64,000 bases of DNA, taken from the NCBI GenBank assembly GCA_965220485.1, contig OZ244832.1, positions 1,860,001 to 1,924,000 on the forward strand, in the 5' to 3' direction. Every line of letters begins with the position of its first letter. Position 1 is the first letter of the stretch. The stretch is from Aldehydirespirator sp965220485. GTDB taxonomy: Bacteria; Actinomycetota; Acidimicrobiia; Acidimicrobiales; Aldehydirespiratoraceae. Below, piece by piece: positions 18,701 through 26,006 of this stretch. The notes below the pieces were generated by a model that did no database searches, had not been told where the DNA came from, and was given only the letters and a program-made list of their open reading frames with translations. Made by a program: the position numbers and the translations under genes.

Positions 18701-20330
18701 TGAAGCCGAGCCCGCGCCGGAGCCTGAAGCCTCCCCGGCCGTCGGCATCTCCCTCTCCTCGGGCTCGGTGGGGCCGGGCACTGAGATCGGCGTCACCATG
18801 ACCTTCAGCGGGCTGGAGCCCGACTCAGACACCGCCACCACCGACTACATCTTCCGGGCCGACGTGAAGGATCCACAGAACAGCAACGCCGACGGGTGCG
18901 AGGACCAGGCCAATGGCTACGGGCTGGGCGTGGACCGCTACATGTACAAGGTGGACGAAGACCCAGAGACCCGCACCGGGACCATCTCCGCGGGCTGCCC
19001 GCCAGGGGACTACACCCTGCGGGCCAGCGTCTCCTCCCCCGACAACGTGGAACTGGCCTCAGCCAGCGCCACCTTCACCGTCTCCAAACCGCCAGAACAG
19101 CAGCCGCCGGAGCCCGCCTCCAACGACGCCACCCTGAGCGGGCTGGAACTCACCGGGGTGGACATCGGCGCCTTCGACCCGGCCACCACCAACTACGCCG
19201 CCGAAGCGGACCACGACGTGGACCAGACCACGGTGACGGCGACCACAAACGACGACGGGGCCACCTACGCAATCAAGCTCGACGGCGCGACCGACGAGGA
19301 CGGGGAGACACCCCTGGCCGTGGGGAGCAACGCCATCACCGTCGAGGTCACCGCCGAGGACGGAGAGACGGCGAAGACCTACACCGTCACCGTGACCAGG
19401 GCCGCGCCGCCGCTGTCCACCGATGCCGCGTTGAGCGGCCTGACCTTGAGCGGCGTGGACATCGGTGCGTTCGCCCCGGCCATCACCGGGTACACCGCCA
19501 GCGTCGCCAACGGCGTGACGCAGACGACGGCGACCCCGACGACGAACGACGACGGCGCAACCTACGCAATCAAGCTCGACGGCGCGGCCGACGCCGACAG
19601 GACCGTCCCGCTCAGCGTGGGGAGCAACGCCATCACCGTCGAGGTCACCGCGGAAGACGGCAACACGGTCAAGACCTACACGGTCACAGTCACCCGCGCT
19701 GCGCCCGCCTCCAATCGTCCCGACACCCCCGACCGGCCAACCGGCCAACACGCCGGCCCCGGCGCAGTGTCCCTCGACTGGGACGATGTGCCCACGGCAA
19801 CGTCTTACAAAGTCCGCTTCTGGCTGACGACGGAGGCACGTTACGTGGAACTGTCGCCCGGCCACGCCGTCCACGGCATCAGCATCGCGTTCAACGGCTC
19901 CAGCGCCCGGGTCAGCGGCCTGCCGACCACGACCCACGACAGCAGCTACTACTTCGAGGTTCGCGCGTTCAACGATGCCGGCGGCTCAGGATGGTCGCCG
20001 AACAACGCCATCGCGGCTCCGACCGACGGCACGGCTGCACCCGACACCCCCAAGCCGCCGACCGGGCAGCGAACCGGCGTCGGAACAGTGACTCTGGACT
20101 GGGAAGACGTGGCCACCGCCACCGGCTACCAGGTGGGCCTGTGGTTGCACCCCGACCTGGTGCCCCTGCCGAGCGACAACATGCCCGCGGTCAAAGTGCA
20201 GATGAACGGCTCCAGCGCCACGCTCACCGGCCTGCCCAGCGGATGGTCGCACTACTGGCTCAAGATCCGGGCCACCAACGAAGGCGGCGCATCCGGCTGG
20301 TCGGATTGGCTCACCCTGGAGAACCGGTGA
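15774..20330 (+). CDS. Secreted leucine-rich-repeat / fibronectin III / cadherin-like protein
   Basis: Probable surface-binding protein of about 1,518 residues. The TTG at 15774 is chosen because gggagg lies 8 nt upstream; a GTG at 15765 has no spacing, and a TTG at 15873 would give a tidier signal peptide (NAWLLRLFSALMVAAIVV, cleavage after ASA). Order: signal peptide; a fibronectin III domain (KPEGLTGKLL onward); a PEPTPEP linker; an LRR cap (CDRTHQVREQI) with about eight 24-residue repeats (LPPGVFDELGSL); a Calx-like spacer; a second cap (CGRTPQVRDAI) with about eight repeats (LPEGVFEPLGSL); an acidic linker; two cadherin-like beta-sandwich domains (ATLSGLELTGVDIGAF, ALSGLTLSGVDIGAF); two fibronectin III domains. 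No membrane anchor is visible at the C-terminus. The domain mix suggests protein or glycan binding outside the cell; the ligand is unknown. Confidence 0.85.
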   Translation: MPSDRRQQNAIAFTGASAVSPPLCWDICTIRIPLNAWLLRLFSALMVAAIVVPVMLLSGSPASAQQAVPDKPEGLTGKLLHYLAIELDWDDTAGAASYQVQYWNTTGDSPAWTEAQEAEYYGSSAVVSGLPDQRFYYFQVRAVNDAGASEWSDFFLTGNVWPAIPTPEPTPEPTPEPTPEPAPEPTPEPAPDPAPEPTPEPEPGICDRTHQVREQIRHNVWYKWYKVRRPRCEEVTNAHLAHINHLDIIRKGITDLKAGDFAGLSGLIDLSLSNNQISSLPPGIFDELSHLQTLNLYGNELSELPPRVFDELSHLQTLSLYGNELSELPPGVFDGLGNLWSVNLWRNELSSLPPRVFDELGSLRWLGLYGNKLSSLPPGVFDELGSLRGVNLGGNKLSSLPPGVFDELGSLQCLNLSHNKLSSLPPRLLPRVEWVEDEGGLCLFLEGNRLNRLPDALFEVENLDMIALHLQDNPGSPFTFSMEAETMSQSVDDEGIHTARVRYRVAQGAPVIMKGALEVSGGAASTASVTIEAGRTYSDEVVVTQSETGQPVTLTLQNVGGYLSASGNPRVQLSSDFDGTWYAAGAALTLFDGSTPTPTATPTPTATPTPSGGICGRTPQVRDAILVMLPGISDCAAVTDADLGAITGRLGLGGKEISEEITVLRPGDFGGLSSLRSLWLLDNSLEALPEDVFEGLTALTSLHLQNNKLSELPEGVFEPLGSLRTLRLENNALSELREDVFGGLASLEGLFLTLNKLSALPGGVFEGLAAMDVLYLDGNELSELPTDVFDGLGGLRELRLNGNSLSGLPASVFALDGLRGLALEHNDLESLPAGVFEGLTGLGKLFLGGNEGAPFTLTAELERRGGGAVAVGVAEGAPFAMEVKLSADGGTLSKDTVTIEAGSVSSEEISVAPAGEGRREVTVSVESAEFVGVVVAVDKIGDYSGIRTGLGEELVLDFEGNPQGRDGDGAESAPEPEAEPAPEPEASPAVGISLSSGSVGPGTEIGVTMTFSGLEPDSDTATTDYIFRADVKDPQNSNADGCEDQANGYGLGVDRYMYKVDEDPETRTGTISAGCPPGDYTLRASVSSPDNVELASASATFTVSKPPEQQPPEPASNDATLSGLELTGVDIGAFDPATTNYAAEADHDVDQTTVTATTNDDGATYAIKLDGATDEDGETPLAVGSNAITVEVTAEDGETAKTYTVTVTRAAPPLSTDAALSGLTLSGVDIGAFAPAITGYTASVANGVTQTTATPTTNDDGATYAIKLDGAADADRTVPLSVGSNAITVEVTAEDGNTVKTYTVTVTRAAPASNRPDTPDRPTGQHAGPGAVSLDWDDVPTATSYKVRFWLTTEARYVELSPGHAVHGISIAFNGSSARVSGLPTTTHDSSYYFEVRAFNDAGGSGWSPNNAIAAPTDGTAAPDTPKPPTGQRTGVGTVTLDWEDVATATGYQVGLWLHPDLVPLPSDNMPAVKVQMNGSSATLTGLPSGWSHYWLKIRATNEGGASGWSDWLTLENR

Positions 20331-20555
20331 GCGCCACACGATGCCGACCCCCCAAGAATCCCAAGGCGGTTGAGGGTGAGCGTGGCGGGGAACGCCGCCG
20401 CGGGAAGCGCCAGCAGCGGCTCGCGGGCTGCGGCCTCAGACATTCAGCACAGCGTCGCCGACGCGGCGCACCCGCATGTCCGCGGTCTGCGCGCACCAGC
20501 GGTCAGATGAGGCCTGGGCCGCCTCCGGCGACCCGAGCGCTACGAACCTGGCGGC

Positions 20556-20662
20556 CTAGGTGGCTGGTGTTAAATGGCAATTTGCCACAATCCGCAAGTC
20601 GCTGACCTGGGGTTTTGTGACCGCAAAACCTCCATTTCGGGAGTTTGGCACCAGCCACCTAG
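20556..20662. repeat. R1 palindromic element, copy 1
   Basis: A 107-bp element with perfect 14-bp terminal inverted repeats (ctaggtggctggtg / caccagccacctag) and CTAG at both ends. Two more copies lie at 43160 and 43366, 106 of 107 bases or better by eye. It sits in the 421-bp gap between the LRR gene and valS. The rest of that gap (20331-20555) shows no supported gene. Confidence 0.9.
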
Positions 20663-20751
20663 ACGGCGTCGTCTGCCTTCTCAACCGCATGGGCCGTTGC
20701 CGCCTGACGAGTGGCCGCACCGGCACAGCTAGCGGTAGCGTTGACGCCCGC

Positions 20752-23349
20752 ATGAGCCGACCCGCCGACGAGGCGCCGCGCCAAGCCGCGGTCCCCGACA
20801 ACCCCCTCCTCGAAGGCATCGAAGCCAAATGGGACGCCGACTGGGAGGCGTCCGGCATCTACCGCTTCGACGCCACCCGGCCCCGGGCCGAGGTGTTCTC
20901 CATCGACACGCCCCCGCCCACCGTCAGCGGGTCGCTGCATGTGGGGCACGTGTTCAGCTACACCCATACCGACATCATCGCCCGCCACCGGCGCATGGCC
21001 GGCCAGGCCGTGTTCTACCCCATGGGCTGGGACGACAACGGGCTGCCCACCGAGCGCCGGGTGCAGAACTACTACGGCGTGCGCTGCGACCCGTCGCTGC
21101 CGTACGACCCCGACTTCGCTCCCCCGGCCGACTCGGGCCGGCCCTCGGCCGTGGCCAAGCGCCGGACCATCGCGGTGAGCCGGCCCAACTTCATCGACCT
21201 GTGCGAGAAGCTCACCGCCGAAGACGAGCGGGCCTTCGAGGACCTGTTCAGGCGCATCGGGCTGTCGGTGGACTGGACCCGCACCTACGCCACCATCGAC
21301 GCTCACTGCCGGCGGGTGTCGCAGCTCGCCTTCCTGGAGAACCTCGAACGGGACGAGGCCTACCAGATCGAGGCGCCCTCGCTGTGGGACGTGACCTTCC
21401 AGACCGCGGTGGCCCAGGCCGAGCTCGACGACCGGGAAGTGACCGGCGCCTACCACAAGCTGCGCTTCGGTGGCACCGACGGTGCGGACATCTGGATCGA
21501 CACCACCCGGCCCGAGCTGGTGCCATCGTGTGTGGCCCTGGTGGCCCACCCCGACGACGGCCGCTACCGGCCGCGGTTCGGCTCGACGGTGCGCACCCCG
21601 GTGTTCGACGTGGAGGTGCCGGTTCTGGCCCACACTCTGGCCGACCCCGACAAGGGCACCGGCATCGCCATGATCTGCACGTTCGGCGACACCGCCGACG
21701 TCACCTGGTGGCGCGAACTCGACCTGCCGGTGCGCACCGTGATCGGGCGCGACGGGCGCTTCGCAGCCGACCCTCCGGCTGCCATCGAATCGCCTGCGGG
21801 CCGGGCTGCCTATGCCCGGCTGGCCGGCAGGACCGCGGCCCAGGCCCGCACCGAGATCGCGGCCGTCTTCGCCGAATCCGGCGACATCGACGGCGAGCCC
21901 CGCCCCATCACCCATCCGGTGAAGTTCTTCGAGAAGGGCGACAAGCCCCTCGAGATCGTGTCCAGCCGCCAGTGGTACATCCGCAACGGCGGGCGCGACG
22001 ACGCCCTGGGCCAGGCTCTGATCGACCGGGGCGTGCAGATGAACTGGGTGCCGGGCTACATGCGGGCCCGCTACGAGAGCTGGATCGCGGGCCTGAGCGG
22101 CGACTGGCTGATCAGCCGGCAGCGCTTCTTCGGGGTGCCCATCCCGCTGTGGTACCGACTCGACGCCGACGGCTCGCCGGTGTGGGACGACCCGATCCGG
22201 CCCGCCGAGGCTGCCCTGCCGGTTGACCCGTCGGCGGACTGCCCGTCCGGCTACGACAAGGCCCAGCGGGGCCAACCCGGCGGGTTCATAGGCGACCCCG
22301 ACGTGATGGACACCTGGGCCACGTCCTCGCTGTCACCCCAGATCGCCACCGGCTGGCGCACCGACGAATCCCTGCACGCGGCCACCTTCCCGATGGACAT
22401 GCGCCCCCAGGCCCACGACATCATCCGCACCTGGCTGTTCTCCACCGTTGTGCGGGCCCATTTCGACGCCGGCACCGTGCCGTGGCACAACTGTGCCCTG
22501 TCGGGCTGGATACTCGACCCCGACCGCAAGAAGATGTCCAAGTCCCGGGGCAACGTGCAGGTGCCCACCGACCTGCTGGAGCGCTACGGCGCCGACGCGG
22601 TGCGTTACTGGGCCGCCTGCGGCCGCCCCGGCACCGACACTGCCTTCGACCAGCAGCAGTTCCGCATCGGCCGGCGCCTGGCCGTCAAGCTGCTCAACGC
22701 CTCCAAGTTCGTGCTGCGCTTCGAGGATCCCGGCATCGGCAAGGTCACCGAGACACTGGACCGCTCGATGCTGCACCGGCTGGCCGACCTGGTCACCGAC
22801 GCCACTCGGGCATTGGACGCTTTCGACTACGCCCGGGCCCTGGAGCGCACCGAGTCGTTCTTCTGGTCCTTCACCGACGACCATCTGGAACTGGTGAAAG
22901 CGCGTGCCTACGGAGAGTACGGCGTCGACGCGTCGGCCTCGGCCCGCCGGGCACTGCGGACCGCGCTGGGGGTGCTGCAGCAGCTGTTCGCCCCGTTCAT
23001 GCCCTTCGTCGCCGAGGAGGTCTGGAACTGGTGGCACGACGGCTCCGTGCATGCCTCATCCTGGCCTCGCCCCGAGCCGCTTCGAGCCGAAGCCGGCGAC
23101 GCGGGAGCGCTGCCGAGCACGGTCGCAGCCGCGGTGCTCGGCGAGGTCCGCCGGACCAAGTCGGAGGCCAAGCGCCCGCTGCGCACCGAGGTGGAGCGGG
23201 CCACCGTCACCGACACCGCCGAGCGCATCGCGGTGCTGGCCGACGTCGCCGGCGACGTGCAGGCCGCAGGCCGCATCACCGAGCTGGTCACCGCCGAGGG
23301 GCCCGAGCTGTCGGTCCAGTCCGAGCTGGCTCCCGAGGCAGCCCAGTAG
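20752..23349 (+). CDS. valS: Valyl-tRNA synthetase
   Basis: Charges tRNA-Val with valine in the cytoplasm. The 865-residue product carries the class I signature HVGH at residues 63-66 within PPPTVSGSLHVGHV, the KMSKS motif (KKMSKSRGNV) near residue 593, and the CP1 editing insertion between them. The DDNGLPTERRVQNYYG segment and the lack of a long C-terminal coiled coil match the shorter archaeal-like ValRS group also found in some actinobacteria and rickettsiae. The ATG at 20752 is chosen because the conserved N-terminus begins just after it; the open frame upstream runs back through the R1 element and is not coding-like. No strong ribosome-binding site is visible. The gene stands alone, followed by a long hairpin. 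Confidence 0.95.
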   Translation: MSRPADEAPRQAAVPDNPLLEGIEAKWDADWEASGIYRFDATRPRAEVFSIDTPPPTVSGSLHVGHVFSYTHTDIIARHRRMAGQAVFYPMGWDDNGLPTERRVQNYYGVRCDPSLPYDPDFAPPADSGRPSAVAKRRTIAVSRPNFIDLCEKLTAEDERAFEDLFRRIGLSVDWTRTYATIDAHCRRVSQLAFLENLERDEAYQIEAPSLWDVTFQTAVAQAELDDREVTGAYHKLRFGGTDGADIWIDTTRPELVPSCVALVAHPDDGRYRPRFGSTVRTPVFDVEVPVLAHTLADPDKGTGIAMICTFGDTADVTWWRELDLPVRTVIGRDGRFAADPPAAIESPAGRAAYARLAGRTAAQARTEIAAVFAESGDIDGEPRPITHPVKFFEKGDKPLEIVSSRQWYIRNGGRDDALGQALIDRGVQMNWVPGYMRARYESWIAGLSGDWLISRQRFFGVPIPLWYRLDADGSPVWDDPIRPAEAALPVDPSADCPSGYDKAQRGQPGGFIGDPDVMDTWATSSLSPQIATGWRTDESLHAATFPMDMRPQAHDIIRTWLFSTVVRAHFDAGTVPWHNCALSGWILDPDRKKMSKSRGNVQVPTDLLERYGADAVRYWAACGRPGTDTAFDQQQFRIGRRLAVKLLNASKFVLRFEDPGIGKVTETLDRSMLHRLADLVTDATRALDAFDYARALERTESFFWSFTDDHLELVKARAYGEYGVDASASARRALRTALGVLQQLFAPFMPFVAEEVWNWWHDGSVHASSWPRPEPLRAEAGDAGALPSTVAAAVLGEVRRTKSEAKRPLRTEVERATVTDTAERIAVLADVAGDVQAAGRITELVTAEGPELSVQSELAPEAAQ

Positions 23350-23363
23350 GACACCCCAGCCGG

Positions 23364-23409
23364 CTCTCGTCGCGAAACTTGTCATACAGACAAGAAAGCG
23401 CGACGAGAG
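23364..23409. terminator. Two-tier hairpin after valS
   Basis: An 11-bp outer stem (ctctcgtcgcg / cgcgacgagag) encloses a 6-bp inner stem (cttgtc / gacaag) with a 5-nt loop and small internal loops. It starts 15 nt after the valS stop. No T run follows. It could be an intrinsic terminator or a solitary palindromic repeat. Confidence 0.55.
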
Positions 23410-23630
23410 TGGGCGGCATGGCGGTCACGGCGTAATTGAGCCCGGCTACGCCGAGCCCGCCCTTGACGAACTCCGGCGGGCCACAGCCCTCGTTTCCTCT
23501 GCGATCAGGTTGGCGGCGGCCTCGTCAGATCGCACCATCCCATTCTGGTGCTCGAACCCATTGCGGCTCTCGAAGGTGAAGATCAGGTTAGATCTTCGGC
23601 TGGGCGGGCTTCACCGAACCTGAGTACCGC

Positions 23631-23636
23631 TAGGGT
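23631..23636 (+). promoter_or_regulatory. -10 box for leaderless surE
   Basis: TAGGGT followed by exactly 6 nt and then the GTG start. No ribosome-binding site lies between them, so transcription likely begins at the start codon. A palindrome (gaagat-8 nt-atcttc, 23578-23597) lies about 35 bp upstream and could be an operator. Confidence 0.6.
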
Positions 23637-23642
23637 CCGCTG

Positions 23643-24467
23643 GTGCGTATTCTCGTCACGAACGACGACGGCATCGACTCCATCGGGCTGCATGTGCTGG
23701 CCCGGGCCATGACCGGGATCGGCGACGTGGTGGTGGTGGCGCCGGACAAGGAGTACTCGGGGTACGGCGCAGCCTTCGGGCCCCTGCACCTGATCAAGCC
23801 CGAAGTGCACCGCGCCCGCATAGACGGCGTGGACGACGTGTGGGCGGTGACGGGCCCGCCGGCGCTGTGCGTGATGTTCGGTCGCCTGGACCTGTTCGGG
23901 CACTACGACCTGGTCGTGGCCGGCATCAACCCCGGGGCCAACGTGGGCCGCTCGGTGTACCACTCCGGCACGGTCGGGGCCTGCCTGACGGCCCGCAACG
24001 GAGGAGTGAACGGCGTGGCCGTGAGCCAGACGGTGGAGTCGTTCGGTGTTGAGGGCCAGGGCTGGGAGGAGATGCTGGCCTACCAGCACTGGGACACCGC
24101 CGCCGCGGTGGCCGCTGCGGCGGTGGAGGGCCTGGCGACCGATCTGCCGTCGGAGCCGGTCGTGCTCAACATCAACGTCCCCGACCGGGAACTGTGCGAC
24201 ATCAAGGGCTGGAAGCGCACCGAGGTCGGCATCGAACCACCCCGCTCGATGGCCACCGCGCAGCTGGAGCCCAGGCCGGGACACACCGACGCGTTCCGGG
24301 TGAAGATGGACTGGGGCGACGCCATCGAGCTTCCGGAGTACACCGACGGCGGCGCGGTGATGGCCGGCTGGGTGTCGGTCGGATGGCTGGGCCGCTTGGA
24401 GGCGACCGAACCGGGCTTCGCGGGGGCCGACGAGGCCGAGGCCAGACTCGACAAGCTGCTGAGCTGA
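23643..24467 (+). CDS. surE: 5'/3'-nucleotidase SurE
   Basis: Metal-dependent phosphatase that releases phosphate from nucleoside monophosphates, a stress-survival enzyme. The 274-residue protein opens with the family's metal-binding motif (ILVTNDDGIDS), followed by the Ser of VAPDKEYSGYGA and the Asn of VAGINPGANVG, the four expected metal-ligand regions. Its length is normal for the family. The GTG start is supported by the conserved N-terminus and the -10 box 6 nt upstream. It converges with the downstream hydrolase gene, and only 14 bp separate the two stop codons. Confidence 0.93.
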   Translation: MRILVTNDDGIDSIGLHVLARAMTGIGDVVVVAPDKEYSGYGAAFGPLHLIKPEVHRARIDGVDDVWAVTGPPALCVMFGRLDLFGHYDLVVAGINPGANVGRSVYHSGTVGACLTARNGGVNGVAVSQTVESFGVEGQGWEEMLAYQHWDTAAAVAAAAVEGLATDLPSEPVVLNINVPDRELCDIKGWKRTEVGIEPPRSMATAQLEPRPGHTDAFRVKMDWGDAIELPEYTDGGAVMAGWVSVGWLGRLEATEPGFAGADEAEARLDKLLS

Positions 24468-24468
24468 C

Positions 24469-24482
24469 GCGCCGGTCGGCGC
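24469..24482. terminator. Palindrome between convergent genes
   Basis: gcgccggtcggcgc is a perfect 14-bp palindrome filling the gap between the surE stop and the convergent EEP gene stop. It may act as a bidirectional terminator; there is no T run. Confidence 0.35.
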
Positions 24483-25537
24483 TACTGCTGGACTCGCACC
24501 GCGATCGGCTCGTGGTCTGACAGGGCAAAGCCCCCGGCATCGGCGGCGCTGAGCACGGCCGGCTGCGAAGCCCGCAGGCCCCGGCTCAGGAACCAGTCGA
24601 TCTTCATCTCGCCTCGGCGAGACGGCCGGGGCTCAGCCACCCGCTGGGTGGGCTCGCCGGCCACGTTGCAGGCGCGCCAGTCGTACCCGCGGCTTACGGC
24701 CATCTCGAACAGCGGCTCGTGGGGCACGGGGTGGCTCAAACGGCCGGAGTCCTCCTCGAAGATCCTCCTCATCAGCTCTGCATCGTTTACGTCGGCCGGG
24801 TCCAGCGAGAACGTGTTCAGGTCGCCCCCCACCAGCACCGGCCCGCCGGGGCTGTAGGACTCGATGCCGTCCAGCAGCGCGCCCATCTGGGCAAGCCGCT
24901 GCTCCGGGCTGCTGTGGCTCTCCAGGTGCACCGACGCGAACACCATGTCGCGCCCGCCCATCGGGATGGTCGCCAGCACGGCCATGCGGCCACCGATTCG
25001 CTGCTCACCCCGATGGCCGTCGAACCAGCTGCCGTCGGCCTCCAGGCGCACGAGGGCCGGACGAGCCAGCGGCGCTCGGCTCAAGATGGCGTTGCCGTGG
25101 TATCCGACCTCGTTCAGTTGGCCCTCGTAGCGTTCGCGTTCGTCGTCGTCACCCAGGCCGAGCTCCAGGTACTCGACCGCGTACCCATACCCGCAGTCCA
25201 GGCGGTCCGCGAGGGCGGCCGCGGTGTGGTGCTGTCCGGAACGGGCCATGCCCCAGTCGAGCTCGGACAGCAACATCACATCGGTGCCGGTCTGCACCAG
25301 CAGGTCAGCCGAGGCGTCCAGCTGCTTGCCCCGCTGGAGATTCCAGGCCACCACCCGGGCGCGGGCGCCGAGCGGTTCGGGTCTCGGCGGAGGCCGGACC
25401 TCCACCCGGTTCAGGTCGAGCCCGGCCAGAATCTCGGCGTGCCTCTCCACCGGATGAGCGGCCAGCTCGACCCGCTGCTGACGGGACAGGACCGCCAGAG
25501 CGAAGACAACCGACGTGTGAAGCCCCTCCAAACGCAC
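24482..25537 (-). CDS. Endonuclease/exonuclease/phosphatase family hydrolase
   Basis: A 351-residue protein of the EEP (DNase I-like) fold. Visible motifs are NLQRGKQLD and LLSELDWG (metal-binding Asn and Glu), GNAILSRAPL, SVHLESHSSPEQR (catalytic His), GGDLNTFS (Asp-x-Asn), KIDWFLSRGL and LSDHEPIAV (C-terminal Asp-His). The catalytic set is therefore complete. Substrate is unknown: relatives cut DNA, dephosphorylate inositides or hydrolyse sphingomyelin. No signal peptide is evident; the first 50 residues are a less conserved extension. The GTG start is supported by a TACGTT -10 box exactly 6 nt upstream, and there is no ribosome-binding site. Confidence 0.85.
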   Translation of the reverse strand: MRLEGLHTSVVFALAVLSRQQRVELAAHPVERHAEILAGLDLNRVEVRPPPRPEPLGARARVVAWNLQRGKQLDASADLLVQTGTDVMLLSELDWGMARSGQHHTAAALADRLDCGYGYAVEYLELGLGDDDERERYEGQLNEVGYHGNAILSRAPLARPALVRLEADGSWFDGHRGEQRIGGRMAVLATIPMGGRDMVFASVHLESHSSPEQRLAQMGALLDGIESYSPGGPVLVGGDLNTFSLDPADVNDAELMRRIFEEDSGRLSHPVPHEPLFEMAVSRGYDWRACNVAGEPTQRVAEPRPSRRGEMKIDWFLSRGLRASQPAVLSAADAGGFALSDHEPIAVRVQQ

Positions 25538-25543
25538 GCCGAG

Positions 25544-25549
25544 AACGTA
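25544..25549 (-). promoter_or_regulatory. -10 box for the leaderless EEP gene
   Basis: TACGTT on the minus strand, 6 nt before the GTG start, the same spacing as surE, the ABC-F gene and others in this window. Confidence 0.55.
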
Positions 25550-25589
25550 CCCAACTGAGCACGACGAGCGGTCCCGGCGGGCCAGCCCG

Positions 25590-25990
25590 GATCGAGCCGT
25601 CGGGATGCGTCGAGGCGAAGCTCCACGGCGGTCCGAAGTCGTCCTCAGTGAAGGTCACGAGATCGAGCCGTCGGGATGCGTCGAGGCGAAGCTCCACGGC
25701 GGTCCGAAGTCGTCCTCAGTGAAGGTCACGAGATCGAGCCGTCGGGATGCGTCGAGGCGAAGCTCCACGGCGGTCCGAAGTCGTCCTCAGTGAAGGTCAC
25801 GAGATCGAGCCGTCGGGATGCGTCGAGGCGAAGCTCCACGGCGGTCCGAAGTCGTCCTCAGTGAAGGTCACGAGATCGAGCCGTCGGGATGCGTCGAGGC
25901 GAAGCTCCACGGCGGTCCGAAGTCGTCCTCAGTGAAGGTCACGAGATCGAGCCGTCGGGATGCGTCGAGGCGAAGCTCCACGGCGGTCCG
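25590..25990. repeat. 71-bp tandem repeat, 5.6 copies
   Basis: Five full copies and a partial sixth of a 71-bp unit beginning gatcgagccgtcgggatg, spaced exactly 71 bp. Copies look identical. The array fills most of the 469-bp gap between two divergent genes and stops 4 bp before the -10 box of the ABC-F gene. The 62-residue frames inside it are repeat artefacts. Confidence 0.95.
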
Positions 25991-25994
25991 GGCG

Positions 25995-26000
25995 TAGCGT
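25995..26000 (+). promoter_or_regulatory. -10 box for the leaderless ABC-F gene
   Basis: TAGCGT, 6 nt before the GTG start, immediately after the end of the 71-bp repeat array. Confidence 0.6.
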
Positions 26001-26006
26001 TGGACG

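Noticed and set aside
20331..20555. Possible gene remnant on the minus strand (CAQTADMRVRRVGDAVLNV)
   Set aside because: A short open stretch with no start and no identifiable family; not enough to annotate.
25605..25935. Identical 62-codon frames repeated every 71 bp
   Set aside because: They arise from the 71-bp tandem repeat and have no start signals or homology.
25590..25990. Could the 71-bp array be a CRISPR?
   Set aside because: The whole unit is repeated without variable spacers; the same holds for the arrays at 40541 and 60081.
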